From Nocardia suismassiliense (GTDB lineage: Bacteria; Actinomycetota; Actinomycetes; Mycobacteriales; Mycobacteriaceae): 64,000 nt of DNA. This document shows, one piece after another, positions 1-7,921 of this stretch. The stretch covers positions 1,427,374 to 1,491,373 of the forward strand of contig NZ_LT985361.1 in the NCBI RefSeq assembly GCF_900269665.1, in the 5' to 3' direction. The position numbers and the translations under genes were made by a program. Position 1 is the stretch's first letter. Each line of letters starts with the position of its first letter. The notes under the pieces are model-generated. The model saw only the letters and a program-made list of their open reading frames with translations, made no database searches and had not been told where the DNA came from.

Positions 1-33
1 CTAACGCGGTGTCGCGCCACTCGCCTCTCCTTC

Positions 34-45
34 TTTTTTTTTTTT
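34..45. repeat. 12-bp poly-T homopolymer
   Basis: An uninterrupted run of twelve T residues, which is striking in a genome this GC-rich. It is followed by C/G-rich sequence and lies just upstream of the first open reading frame. No good stem-loop precedes it, so it is not a convincing terminator. It could be a slippage-prone tract, a sequencing or assembly artefact, or the T-rich part of a promoter. Reading frames change character around it: the frame used downstream has poor third-position GC before position 100. Confidence 0.7.
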
Positions 46-99
46 GAGGCCTCCGCCGCCCCCCGTGACCTCCACCCTCCTTCTCGTCGGCAGCGTCAG

Positions 100-771
100 T
101 TGTTTAAAGGAGCCGGGCCGAACCTTTCCCCGTACCCGGGTGAGCCCGGGAGCTCCCGACTCGCCGGCCAGCCGTCGCAGCCGAGCCAACCCGGTCAGTC
201 CGGGCAGAACGGCCCGCCACTGCACTTGGCTCAGGCCAACGGTTCTCCCACCGGCGACCCGGAGCAGCAGCCGATGCTGCCCCCGATGGCCCCGCCGATG
301 ATGCCGCCGATGGCGGGCCCGTCAGCGGGCGGCACGGGCGGGCGCGAGGGCGAGCGTCGCCGCTGGCCCGATGAGAACCCGGTGCGCAGTACCCAAATCG
401 TCATCCAGCCACTCGACGGCGGCCGCCTGGCGACCTTCGATCCGGAAACAGGATCCTTGCGCGCCGCAGCAGGAGCCGCCGGCCCGGTGGGCGGCGTCCT
501 GGGCTACTTCGGCGAGGTTCTGGCCGTGTTCTACCGCAAGGCGGGCCGTCTGACATTGCGCCTGGGCCCCAACGAGTTCGACCTCGATGCCCCGGCCGTC
601 GACGTCGCCTGGGCGCAACTGGGTCCACAACAGGCCCGGTTCCTGGTGCGCGTCGAGGGGGAACTCATCGTCGACTTCCCCTATCCGATCAATGGCGGCG
701 GTACCGACTTCGGCCTGCTGATCCGTGACATATTGGCCGACCCGCGACAATGTGTCGGTGTCTTCAACTGA
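100..771 (+). CDS. Proline-rich hypothetical protein of the ESX locus (5' end uncertain)
   Basis: The frame is open from the window edge, and the first start-type codon is a TTG at 100 without a convincing ribosome binding site. The true start may therefore lie upstream or have been lost by a frameshift at the nearby poly-T tract. The N-terminal third is disordered and rich in Pro, Gly, Gln and Met (residues about 10-90). The C-terminal 130 residues form a compact, likely beta-rich domain that I cannot name. The disordered Pro/Met-rich part resembles linkers of PPE-like and Esp substrates. The next gene starts 15 bp downstream, so the two are probably co-transcribed. Its role in type VII secretion is inferred from position only. 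Confidence 0.55.
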   Translation: MFKGAGPNLSPYPGEPGSSRLAGQPSQPSQPGQSGQNGPPLHLAQANGSPTGDPEQQPMLPPMAPPMMPPMAGPSAGGTGGREGERRRWPDENPVRSTQIVIQPLDGGRLATFDPETGSLRAAAGAAGPVGGVLGYFGEVLAVFYRKAGRLTLRLGPNEFDLDAPAVDVAWAQLGPQQARFLVRVEGELIVDFPYPINGGGTDFGLLIRDILADPRQCVGVFN

Positions 772-786
772 TCGTGAGGAGGAATC

Positions 787-1053
787 ATGCGCTTGGACCA
801 TCCGACCGAAGATGAACTGTGGCAAAGCTTCGCCACGGCGCTCGCCGCGGTCCGCGGTGGCAGCGGAGTCTCCTCGGACAACGGTCTCGACCTCCGCACC
901 GTCAACGCGCTGTGGGAGATCGTCGATGCCTACCCGAACATCCCCGAGGAGCTGATCGCCGCCGCGCATGCCGCCTTCGCGGGTCAACTGGATGGCTCCA
1001 ACGCGGCGGCGCGGGAGGCCGAAATAGCTCGCGCGTTCGAACATGACGAGTGA
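787..1053 (+). CDS. Small hypothetical protein
   Basis: An 88-residue acidic, mostly helical protein with no signal peptide or membrane segment. A good ribosome binding site (GAGGAGG) sits a few bases before the ATG, 15 bp after the preceding stop, so the two genes look like one transcription unit. I do not recognise a family. Conserved-looking features are a Trp in ELWQSF near the N-terminus and the segment NALWEIVDAYPNIP in the middle. It may be a cytosolic partner of the preceding protein. Confidence 0.7.
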   Translation: MRLDHPTEDELWQSFATALAAVRGGSGVSSDNGLDLRTVNALWEIVDAYPNIPEELIAAAHAAFAGQLDGSNAAAREAEIARAFEHDE

Positions 1054-1359
1054 CCAAGATCGGGTAGTAGCGGCCGATCCAGAGGTTTACCTGCTGGTCA
1101 CCGCGTGCTTGCTGCCTGCGTGCCACCAGGATTCGGGTCTGTACATGCGGGCCTGACACTAGTACTCATAGAATCGTTGGCACGCTGTGAGTACTGGCTG
1201 CGCTAGTGACGTGCGAGGCGCAGGGTTTCAGCAGCGCAGCCATGAGGAGGGCCAGTAGCGGATGAGGGATCCAGCGCAAGAGCGTGGTTCGGTGCCGAGG
1301 GCAGGCGGGAAGCCTGCCGTCGTCGCGTTCGGAACTTCGAGCTAGCAGGAGCGTGAACC
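1054..1359. other. Gene-free spacer upstream of the ESX accessory operon
   Basis: About 300 bp with no credible coding frame. It presumably holds the promoter of the long co-directional ESX gene run starting at 1360. The only clear structure is the inverted repeat at 1161-1195, listed separately. I could not fix -10/-35 boxes with confidence. Confidence 0.5.
1161..1195. promoter_or_regulatory. Inverted repeat AGTACTCA-N19-TGAGTACT, candidate operator
   Basis: Two perfect 8-bp arms separated by 19 bp, located 165-200 bp before the start of the ESX substrate gene at 1360. The spacer begins with TAGAAT, which resembles a -10 box. The arrangement would suit a dimeric regulator bound over a promoter. 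This is inference, since no cognate regulator lies alongside. Confidence 0.35.
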
Positions 1360-3183
1360 ATGGGTGATAAAGACAAGCCCGAAACCGACAACCCGTGGCC
1401 GGCGCTATCCGAGCAGGCCAACAATGGCACGCTGACCCTCGCCGAGGGCGCGGCCAACGAAGCGGCGGGTTACGCCGCGACCGCGGCCCATGTGGTGGAA
1501 CTGGTCAAGAAGTCCGTCCCCGACCTGCAGAACCCCACCGGCTTCGGCAATCTGGAGTCGGGTTATGCATTGCAGGCGAAGTTCAATAAGGCTGCGGGCG
1601 ACCTGGATCGAATCCTGGGACGCTACTTGGAAATTCTGAACGCGATGGGCGACACCTTCGTCGCCGCGGGCAAGCTCTATAAAGACACCGATCAGAGTTC
1701 CAAGGACAAGTTCGCGCAGATCAAGAAGGACAAGCAGCTCGTCAATCCCGGCTCGCCGCCGCGACCGACCGACGCGATGGTCCCCGACTTCACCACCGAA
1801 AAACCCACCCAGATGGGAAAGCTCGAGGAGCTCGACGGGAGTTATAAGGGCAAGGGGGAATACTCCGAGCTCGCCAAGTTCGCCGCCGGGAAGGACGGAA
1901 AGGACTCGAGCCCGATCGAGCCCGAGAACCCGGACAACAAGGACGACGCGTGGTTCAAAGCGTTCGGTGAAGCGATCAAGCCCGATGGGCTCGTCACCGA
2001 CGCCGCGATCTACCAGTGGATGAGCGAGCAGCTGCGCGACGCGTTCGGCAATCTCAACAATCGGCTGACGCGCATGCAGACCGAAAAGGCGTGGGAGGGC
2101 AAAGGAATGGCCGGCGCCCTCGCCGCGGCGGACAAATACCGCACCCAGGCGAATTCGCTGGCGGACAATTTGGTCCTGATGAGCCAGAACCTGAATTTCA
2201 CCGCCGGTTGGCTGAACGAGACACGCCAATACATGCCTGGCGGGTCGAACGTCGACCGCGAGGGAATGGGCCCCGACGACGAAGGCGACTGCGTCCCCCT
2301 CTGGCATCGGCCGGGGTTCTCGGGTTGGTATGTCAAAGGTTTGGGCTATACGAACTCGGCGATTCCGATCCTGCCCGATCCCGTCGTGAAGCCGGCTGAG
2401 CCGCCGCCGTCGCGCCCGGGCAACAGCACGCCCGGCACGCCGGGTGCTACCCCGGGATTGGGTCAGAAGCAGGGCACCCCTGGCTCGCCGGGCGTGCCGG
2501 GAAACCAGTCGCAGCTCAAGGATCAGCAGAAGCAACTCCAGGCCCAGGCCGAGCAGCAGCGCAAGGAGATCGAAGCGCAGCGCAAGGCGATGGAAGAGCA
2601 GATGCAGCGGGCGCGGCTGGAGCAGGAGCAGCGCGCGAAGGAGCAGCAGCGGCAAGAACAACAGCGCGCCGCGCAACAGGCCGCGCAGCAAGCGGCGCAG
2701 CAGGCGCAACAGATTGCCCAGCAGATCGGGCAGCAGGTCGCGCAGGCGGCGCAGCAGATGGGTTCTCAGCTGGCCAACGCGGCGCAACAGGCCGGCTTGG
2801 CCGGTCTGCCCGGCATCCCGAGCCTGAAGGACCTGGAAGAGCAAGCGAAGAAGGCCATGGGTGCCGCGGGCTCGAAAGGTGGTGGCGCGGGCAGCGGTGC
2901 GGGCCCCGGCGGCGCCCCGAAACCCGCCGAGCTGGGCCAGCTGGACAAGGCGTCCAAGCTGTTCCCGCGCGCCGAGGCGACGACCACCGGCGCCGCGACC
3001 GCGGCACGTGCGGGGCTCGCGTCGACCGGCGCCGGCATGGGTGCGATGGGCCCCGGCCCCGGACCCGGCGCGGCGGGACAGACGAAAGAGCACAAGCGCG
3101 CCGACTTCCTGGATTCCAACGAACATCTCGAGGAGGCCATCGGCGAGGCTCCGGTGGTGGTCAAACCCGTCGTGGAGAATTGA
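1360..3183 (+). CDS. Large ESX-associated protein with Gln-rich coiled coil (Esp/PPE-like putative substrate)
   Basis: 607 residues starting at an ATG preceded by GCAGGAGCG. The N-terminal 330 residues are mostly helical, with a WEGKGMAGA segment that resembles a WxG turn (around residue 245). A Pro/Gly linker follows (about 345-385). Residues about 387-485 form a Gln/Arg/Ala-rich coiled coil made of QQ-A repeats, then a Gly/Ala-rich low-complexity tail ends in a conserved-looking acidic segment. There is no signal peptide or membrane segment. The stop overlaps the next start (EspG) by one base (TGATG), so this protein is probably the client of that chaperone. It resembles the EspA/EspB/EspE class of ESX-1 secreted proteins in overall design, but I do not claim orthology. 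Confidence 0.65.
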   Translation: MGDKDKPETDNPWPALSEQANNGTLTLAEGAANEAAGYAATAAHVVELVKKSVPDLQNPTGFGNLESGYALQAKFNKAAGDLDRILGRYLEILNAMGDTFVAAGKLYKDTDQSSKDKFAQIKKDKQLVNPGSPPRPTDAMVPDFTTEKPTQMGKLEELDGSYKGKGEYSELAKFAAGKDGKDSSPIEPENPDNKDDAWFKAFGEAIKPDGLVTDAAIYQWMSEQLRDAFGNLNNRLTRMQTEKAWEGKGMAGALAAADKYRTQANSLADNLVLMSQNLNFTAGWLNETRQYMPGGSNVDREGMGPDDEGDCVPLWHRPGFSGWYVKGLGYTNSAIPILPDPVVKPAEPPPSRPGNSTPGTPGATPGLGQKQGTPGSPGVPGNQSQLKDQQKQLQAQAEQQRKEIEAQRKAMEEQMQRARLEQEQRAKEQQRQEQQRAAQQAAQQAAQQAQQIAQQIGQQVAQAAQQMGSQLANAAQQAGLAGLPGIPSLKDLEEQAKKAMGAAGSKGGGAGSGAGPGGAPKPAELGQLDKASKLFPRAEATTTGAATAARAGLASTGAGMGAMGPGPGPGAAGQTKEHKRADFLDSNEHLEEAIGEAPVVVKPVVEN

Positions 3184-3986
3184 TGTCGAGTTTGATGAGC
3201 CGCGTCTGGAAGTTCAGCGACCTGGAATTCGCCGTGCTCTGGGGCGGCGAGGAAAACGCGTATCTGCCTCGGCCGCTGAGTTTTACCAGTAGAACTCCGA
3301 TGTGGAACGACTATATGGAGGAGCGGGCGCGGACCCGGGATGCCTTGCGCGGCACGGTGGATCCGAGATTCGACGAGGTGCTCGCCGCGATTCGGCAGCC
3401 GGATATCCGTATCGAAGCACGCGGCTGGGACGCCCGGGATTGGACCAACGCGAAGGCCAGTATCCGGCTGCTCGCGGCCCGCCGCGGTGAGCGCGGTTTC
3501 CTGATCACCCAGTTGCCGGGGGAGACGGTGGAGCACAGCTCCGGCTTCACCATCGCCGAATGCGAGGCAGTGCAGCTGGCCGACGTGGTGATCGACGCAC
3601 TTCCCGAGGCCGAACCGGGTAAGCGCGCGGACATCGCACTCGCCACGCAAGATTACGGCGACGATATGGATTACGGGTACGGCCGTTCGGTGGTGCACGA
3701 TTCGTTCGAGGGATCGGTCCGTGATCGCGCCGCCGATTTTCTCGCGACACCGGCGCCGTGCGTCGGACGCATCGACGTGATCCAAGTGCAATCGATATTC
3801 GGACCGCGTGGCACCACCCGGCATCGGCTGAAATGGCGGGATCTCGAGAACGACGGCCGTTACCTGATCGACGACGGCAATCCGCCGGTGGCGATGGCCA
3901 GCGATCGAAAACGCCTGATCGCAGCGGTCAATACCCGAATCGCCGAAGTGGTGCGCGCCATCAAAGACGAGCGAATAAGGGGTTGA
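3183..3986 (+). CDS. espG: EspG-family ESX chaperone (first copy)
   Basis: 267 residues from the ATG at 3183, which overlaps the preceding stop as TGATG. A TTG one codon earlier is a less likely start. The N-terminal pattern (VWKFSDLEFAVLWG followed by proline-containing segments) and the alternating beta/helix layout, with a segment containing ERGFLITQLPG, match EspG proteins. EspG proteins bind the tip of PE/PPE heterodimers in the cytosol and keep them soluble before ESX export. Here the upstream neighbour is the Gln-rich putative substrate rather than a canonical PPE. A second, divergent EspG lies at 7918, so each copy may serve a different client set. Confidence 0.75.
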   Translation: MSSLMSRVWKFSDLEFAVLWGGEENAYLPRPLSFTSRTPMWNDYMEERARTRDALRGTVDPRFDEVLAAIRQPDIRIEARGWDARDWTNAKASIRLLAARRGERGFLITQLPGETVEHSSGFTIAECEAVQLADVVIDALPEAEPGKRADIALATQDYGDDMDYGYGRSVVHDSFEGSVRDRAADFLATPAPCVGRIDVIQVQSIFGPRGTTRHRLKWRDLENDGRYLIDDGNPPVAMASDRKRLIAAVNTRIAEVVRAIKDERIRG

Positions 3987-4034
3987 CATGCGTGAGACGC
4001 TGTTATCGATCCCAGCTACGGGGAGGGGACGGGA

Positions 4035-4391
4035 ATGAGCACGCCTGAAGGCGATACGCCGCAGGAGTTTCCGACGGAATTCACGGTGACCTCACTCACC
4101 GGCTCTATCGCGGTGCGCACCACCGAACAGGGTCTGCCGCTGGGCATCAAGCTCGACCAAGACCAATTGCGACGCGCGCCGGAAGCCCTGGCAGCCGAGA
4201 TCCTGCGACTGTGCAAGCAGTCGGCGAATCGGGCCGGGATGGCGCGCCGGGCGCAGCTGAAGGAAGCGGGATTCACTGCCGAGATGTTGTCGATGACCGG
4301 CCTGCCCACCGAGCAGGAAGTCGCCAGACAAGAGATCATCGAAGAGCAGGAGTACGAGACCGAGCCGCAGAGCTGGCTTCGATCAGTCTGA
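4035..4391 (+). CDS. EspH-like protein (YbaB-like fold, ESX accessory)
   Basis: 118 residues with a strong ribosome binding site (GGGAGGGG) before the ATG. The segment EFTVTSLTGSIAVRTTEQG followed by a helix and a PTEQEVARQE stretch aligns by eye with the core of M. tuberculosis EspH (Rv3867). EspH has FTVTNPQGSVSV and then PTPEEAAAAE, but also a longer acidic N-terminus that is missing here. The fold is predicted to resemble YbaB/EbfC. The next gene encodes a true YbaB-like protein 26 bp downstream, and the two probably form a complex as EspH and EspL are thought to in ESX-1. The role is cytosolic, in handling secreted Esp substrates (inferred). Confidence 0.6.
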   Translation: MSTPEGDTPQEFPTEFTVTSLTGSIAVRTTEQGLPLGIKLDQDQLRRAPEALAAEILRLCKQSANRAGMARRAQLKEAGFTAEMLSMTGLPTEQEVARQEIIEEQEYETEPQSWLRSV

Positions 4392-4417
4392 CTGGGACGG
4401 GGATTCGGGAGGTAGTC

Positions 4418-4720
4418 ATGGTCGAGACGATGGACGAGTTGCTCGCGCGGGTGCAGAAGCAGATGTACCGGTTGCGCGACCTCAACGACGCGACCGCCGG
4501 GATCCTGGCGACCGAGACGTCACCGGACGGGGCGGTCACCGCCTCGGTGGACGGCAACGGCGCGTTGGTCGGGCTGAGCCTCGGCGGGGCGATAGCCAAA
4601 CTGTCGCCGGCCGACTTCGAGAAGGCACTGGTCGACACCGCGCAGGCGGCGGCATATCGAGCCTTCGCCGAGCGCGCCGAGCTGGTCACGGCGTACAACG
4701 AGGAAAGTGCGGTGACGTGA
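4418..4720 (+). CDS. YbaB/EbfC-family protein (EspL-like)
   Basis: 100 residues starting at the ATG preceded by GGGAGG. The N-terminal helix (MDELLARVQKQMYRLRDL) is followed by the YbaB beta core (DGAVTASVDGNGALVGLSL) and a C-terminal helix with AAYRAFAERAE. YbaB proteins are small dimeric nucleoid or chaperone-like proteins. In ESX-1 the family member EspL stabilises Esp substrates. It follows the EspH-like gene by 26 bp and precedes an EspC-like gene, which argues for the substrate-handling role over general DNA binding. No odd features. Confidence 0.72.
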   Translation: MVETMDELLARVQKQMYRLRDLNDATAGILATETSPDGAVTASVDGNGALVGLSLGGAIAKLSPADFEKALVDTAQAAAYRAFAERAELVTAYNEESAVT

Positions 4721-4813
4721 CCGGATGATGCGCACACCGTGCCAGCCAAGTGTTGCTCCGATAGGTAAGGTTTGTCGAAACCCCATGTGGGGTTACGGGA
4801 TTGGACATCAGTC

Positions 4814-5131
4814 ATGAATCACATTGAAGTTGTTCCGGATGCGGTTCGGGCCTACGGCTCCGCCTCGGCCGCGATGGCCGCGGGGGTCGCCTCGGCGGGC
4901 GCGGTGGACCAGGCGGCGACCATCGCCACGGTCGTGCCGGTGTTCGGCCTGATCGGCCAGGAATTCCTCGCCTCGTTCGCGTTCGCGCAGGCGAACCACC
5001 TGAGCTCGGTGGCCGAACTGGCCGCGGTGCACGCGGGCACCGCGCTGACCGCGCATCAGGCCGCGAGCACCTACGAGGTCACCGATAGCGCGTCGGGCGC
5101 GGCCATCGGATCGGTCAGCTCGCAGTCATGA
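4814..5131 (+). CDS. EspC-like type VII substrate (PF10824-type)
   Basis: 105 residues from the ATG at 4814; an in-frame extension to 4772 has no ribosome binding site. The size, helical hairpin and start (MNHIEVVPDAVRAYGSAS) fit the EspC/WXG100-like family, which lacks a WXG turn. A C-terminal YxxxD export motif is present (Y87-E-V-T-D91), the targeting signal used by ESX substrates. The stop overlaps the next start by four bases (ATGA). This mirrors the espA-espC pairing of ESX-1, in which the two proteins depend on each other for export. It is likely secreted as a heterodimer with the product of the following gene. Confidence 0.7.
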   Translation: MNHIEVVPDAVRAYGSASAAMAAGVASAGAVDQAATIATVVPVFGLIGQEFLASFAFAQANHLSSVAELAAVHAGTALTAHQAASTYEVTDSASGAAIGSVSSQS

Positions 5132-6525
5132 CGACGCCCGGGGCCATCCCACCGCCGGGGGCGGAGCCACTGGATCCGACCGTGCTGGATCTGTTGCGCG
5201 GCAGTGCCCTTGCCCCGATGCTCGATCAGCCGGTGAACGACATCCTGCACAACATGGGGCTGCCGAACCTGCCGGAGATGCCGTCGTTCATCCAGATGCC
5301 GGAGATGCCGCCGCTGCCGCCGCTGGATCTCACCGCGCTGATGCGGCCGTTGACCGACCTGGCCGCGGCGTTCGGGAGCGGACAGCTGGGTGCGCCCGCA
5401 CCGGCGGCGCCCGCTCCCGCGAACGCCGGCGCGCCGCAGAACGCGGCGGCGCCCGCGCCTGCGCCCGACCCGACCCAGCTGTTGTCCGGCATCTCGACCG
5501 TCATGCAAACCGTCATGCAGGTCGGCACGTCCGCGATCCAGACGGCGATGTCGGTCTGGCAGGGCATGGCCGCGATGGAGGCGGCGAAGAAGGCAGGCGA
5601 GGCCCAGACGGACGCGGGCAAGCTGGAAGCCCAGAGCACGGAAGAGAAGGTCGTGCTCACCGAAGCGGCGGGCAGCGTCTTCACCGGCGCCGGGCTGATG
5701 TCCGCGGTGGTGGCGAAGTTCTCCGCGATCCTCGCCGCGTCGCCCCTGTATGCCGCAACCCCTGCGGGACAGGTGTTTCTGGCCGCTTCCGCGGTCGAGG
5801 CGATGGCCGAGGCGATCGGCATCACCGTCAAGACCAAGGGCGAGCTGCTCGGCCACAGCGGCACCATGACCAAGGCCGGGACCAAGGTCCCGATCACCAA
5901 CGCGCCCAAGGGCGTCGCGGGTGCCGGCGGTGCCGACCAGCTCAGTCAGCTGATGAGCATGGTCACCCCGCTGATCGGCACCGCGACCACGGCCGCGCAG
6001 TCGCTCGGTCAGCTCGCCCAGGCGAGCTCGGCGCTCAGCGCACCGAAGACGGTCGACTCGAAAACCCGTGAGGGCGCGGGACTTTCCGACGAGGAGAAGG
6101 CCAAGGCGGCAGCCATGGGCGCGCCAGGTGCGAGCGGGCGTGGCTTCGGTGGCCCAGGCCCGGGCGCGGTGGCCGCACCGCCGCCCGCTCCGTTGAACCC
6201 GTGGCAGGGCACCCGGGTCGCGAGCGGCTCGGTCGGCTCGATGAGCGGACTGAGCGGTCTCGGGTCGAGTTCCGTTGCGCCCGCGTCGATGTCGACCGGC
6301 GGCACTACCGGTGGCAGCGGCGGCATGATGCCGATGGCCGGTGCCGCGGGTGCGGCCGGGATGGCCAGGGACGGCGAGTCGACCAGCGATTCGCTGCGCG
6401 GCCAGATGGTGACCAGCCAGCACGGCGACGAAGTGGTCGGCCACATCGAAGGGGTCTCGTTGCCGGTGGTCGGCGCGGCCGACAGCACTTCGGAACCGCC
6501 GCCGGACAAAGAACTCACGCTCTGA
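5128..6525 (+). CDS. Large Ala/Pro-rich putative ESX substrate, partner of the EspC-like protein
   Basis: 465 residues, start overlapping the EspC-like stop (ATGA). The N-terminus is rich in Met/Pro/Leu. Residues about 88-115 are a (P/A)n linker. Residues about 115-310 are helical with long Ala/Met/Thr stretches, including hydrophobic segments (for example AGLMSAVVAKFSAILAAS) that could insert into membranes. The C-terminus is a Gly/Ser/Met-rich tail. There is no signal peptide. Size, low complexity and pairing with an EspC-like gene resemble EspA/EspE proteins, which act outside the cell in ESX-1 function. Sequence identity to EspA is not evident by eye, so this is an analogy. Confidence 0.55.
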   Translation: MTTPGAIPPPGAEPLDPTVLDLLRGSALAPMLDQPVNDILHNMGLPNLPEMPSFIQMPEMPPLPPLDLTALMRPLTDLAAAFGSGQLGAPAPAAPAPANAGAPQNAAAPAPAPDPTQLLSGISTVMQTVMQVGTSAIQTAMSVWQGMAAMEAAKKAGEAQTDAGKLEAQSTEEKVVLTEAAGSVFTGAGLMSAVVAKFSAILAASPLYAATPAGQVFLAASAVEAMAEAIGITVKTKGELLGHSGTMTKAGTKVPITNAPKGVAGAGGADQLSQLMSMVTPLIGTATTAAQSLGQLAQASSALSAPKTVDSKTREGAGLSDEEKAKAAAMGAPGASGRGFGGPGPGAVAAPPPAPLNPWQGTRVASGSVGSMSGLSGLGSSSVAPASMSTGGTTGGSGGMMPMAGAAGAAGMARDGESTSDSLRGQMVTSQHGDEVVGHIEGVSLPVVGAADSTSEPPPDKELTL

Positions 6526-6542
6526 CCGATTAGGAGAATCTC

Positions 6543-6887
6543 ATGGGTGCTGACGGGATAGGGGACGCATTCGCGAGCGTCCAGTTCGACCCTGCCGCGG
6601 CGGGGAAGGCCTCGAATGGCCTGGACGTCCTCGCCGATCGACTGGCCGCGGATCTGCAGGCCGCCGAGGAGGCGTTGACGATCCAGCCTGCTGGGGCCGA
6701 TGAAGTCTCCGGCCGGGCCGCGCAGACCGGGAACGAGGTTGCCACCTCGTACCTGGCGAGCGCGCAGGCCAGCGTGCAGGAGATGCGAAAGCTGGCTGCC
6801 ACGTTGCGCATGCACACCAAGGAGTTCAGCCAGATCGAGAGTGACAGCGTCGCGGACTTCGACGCCGCGGGCGGCAGGTCCGCCTGA
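6543..6887 (+). CDS. PE-family-like type VII substrate
   Basis: 114 residues, ATG preceded by AGGAG. It has the PE layout: a helical hairpin with the signature PAGADEVSGRAAQ at residues 49-61, comparable to the PxxADEVS turn of mycobacterial PE proteins. The expected C-terminal YxxxD/E motif appears with Phe in place of Tyr (F95-S-Q-I-E99). No extended C-terminal domain follows, so it is a minimal PE unit. The neighbouring downstream genes are a PPE-like protein and an EspG, the classical PE-PPE-EspG export module. Confidence 0.7.
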   Translation: MGADGIGDAFASVQFDPAAAGKASNGLDVLADRLAADLQAAEEALTIQPAGADEVSGRAAQTGNEVATSYLASAQASVQEMRKLAATLRMHTKEFSQIESDSVADFDAAGGRSA

Positions 6888-6934
6888 GGCGAAGTCCATC
6901 GGAAAGGCCTGTCTTGGAAAGGCACAGCGCAGCA

Positions 6935-7921
6935 ATGATCGAACCACCGAAGCCTGGGTTCACCGGCGTGGTGTGGGAGGCTCGGCCGCCGGAGCGGCTC
7001 GCGCAGGATCTCACCACCGGACCGGGCTCCTTGCCGATGGCTGAGGCAGCCGCCGAATGGGCGCGGCTCGCCACGGTTTTCGGTGCGGCGGTGCTCGAAT
7101 ACGAGCAGGTCCTTGCTGCGCTGCGCGGCGCATGGCAGTCCGGGCGTAGCGGCGAGGTCATGGAGAAGGTGTCCACCCTGCGCCAGTGGCTGGTGGACGC
7201 GGCCGCGACCGCCAGCTCGAACGCCGCGCGCCTGCAGGCACAGGTCACCGCGTACGAGGTGGCCAGACTGGCCATGCCGAACACCGCCGAGATCGAGAAG
7301 ATCAAGCAGGTGCAGCAGGCGGTGGAAAACGTGGGCGCGATGCTCGGCGCACCGATTCGGGCGATCGCCGCGGACAACGAAGCGGAAGCAGACGTGGCGA
7401 AAGCCGTTGCGTCGCGGGTGATGCGCAGCTACGAAACGGCCGCCGAGCCGTTGGCGATGCCGTGGCAGCATCAGGAACCGCCGAAGATCGCGCCGGAACA
7501 GGCGTGGATCGCCGAGCAGTCCGCCGCCGCGGCAGCGGCGGCCGCGCCGAAATCGATGCCGGGTTTCGCGGGCGTACCGATCGGCTCGTTCGCGATGCCA
7601 GCCTTGCCGCCGCGGGAGCTGTCCGCCTACCGCGCGCCGGTGTACTCGCAATCCACCACGACCGCCGAGCCGGTGGCCCGCCGCAGCCAGGTCGGGACGA
7701 CGAGCGCGACCGGCCAGTCCGCGCCGGTAGCCCCCGGTGCGATGGGTGCGGCAGGCGCATCCCAGGACTCGAACAGGTTCCCGCGGGCCAGCCTGGCCGG
7801 TGAGGCCGACCAGATCGGGCTCGAAGGCGAAATCCAAGCCGCCCCAGCGGTGCTCGGCGGTACCGAGCCTGTGGCCAAGGCGCCCACCGAGACTCGGACC
7901 GACTCCGGCGGTGCGCCGTGA
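6935..7921 (+). CDS. PPE-domain protein
   Basis: 328 residues from the ATG at 6935, with GGAAAGG about 12 bp upstream. A TTG at 6914 would add seven residues and is less likely. Residues 1-180 match a PPE domain: VVWEARPPE with the Pro-Pro pair at 18-19, a GPGS turn, an AAEWARLATVFGAA helix and a central GAW turn (W67). The rest is a Pro/Ala/Ser-rich tail. It would pair with the upstream PE-like protein into a four-helix bundle recognised by EspG. The stop overlaps the next gene, an EspG, by four bases (GTGA). Found at one copy here, unlike the expanded PPE families of mycobacteria. Confidence 0.75.
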   Translation: MIEPPKPGFTGVVWEARPPERLAQDLTTGPGSLPMAEAAAEWARLATVFGAAVLEYEQVLAALRGAWQSGRSGEVMEKVSTLRQWLVDAAATASSNAARLQAQVTAYEVARLAMPNTAEIEKIKQVQQAVENVGAMLGAPIRAIAADNEAEADVAKAVASRVMRSYETAAEPLAMPWQHQEPPKIAPEQAWIAEQSAAAAAAAAPKSMPGFAGVPIGSFAMPALPPRELSAYRAPVYSQSTTTAEPVARRSQVGTTSATGQSAPVAPGAMGAAGASQDSNRFPRASLAGEADQIGLEGEIQAAPAVLGGTEPVAKAPTETRTDSGGAP

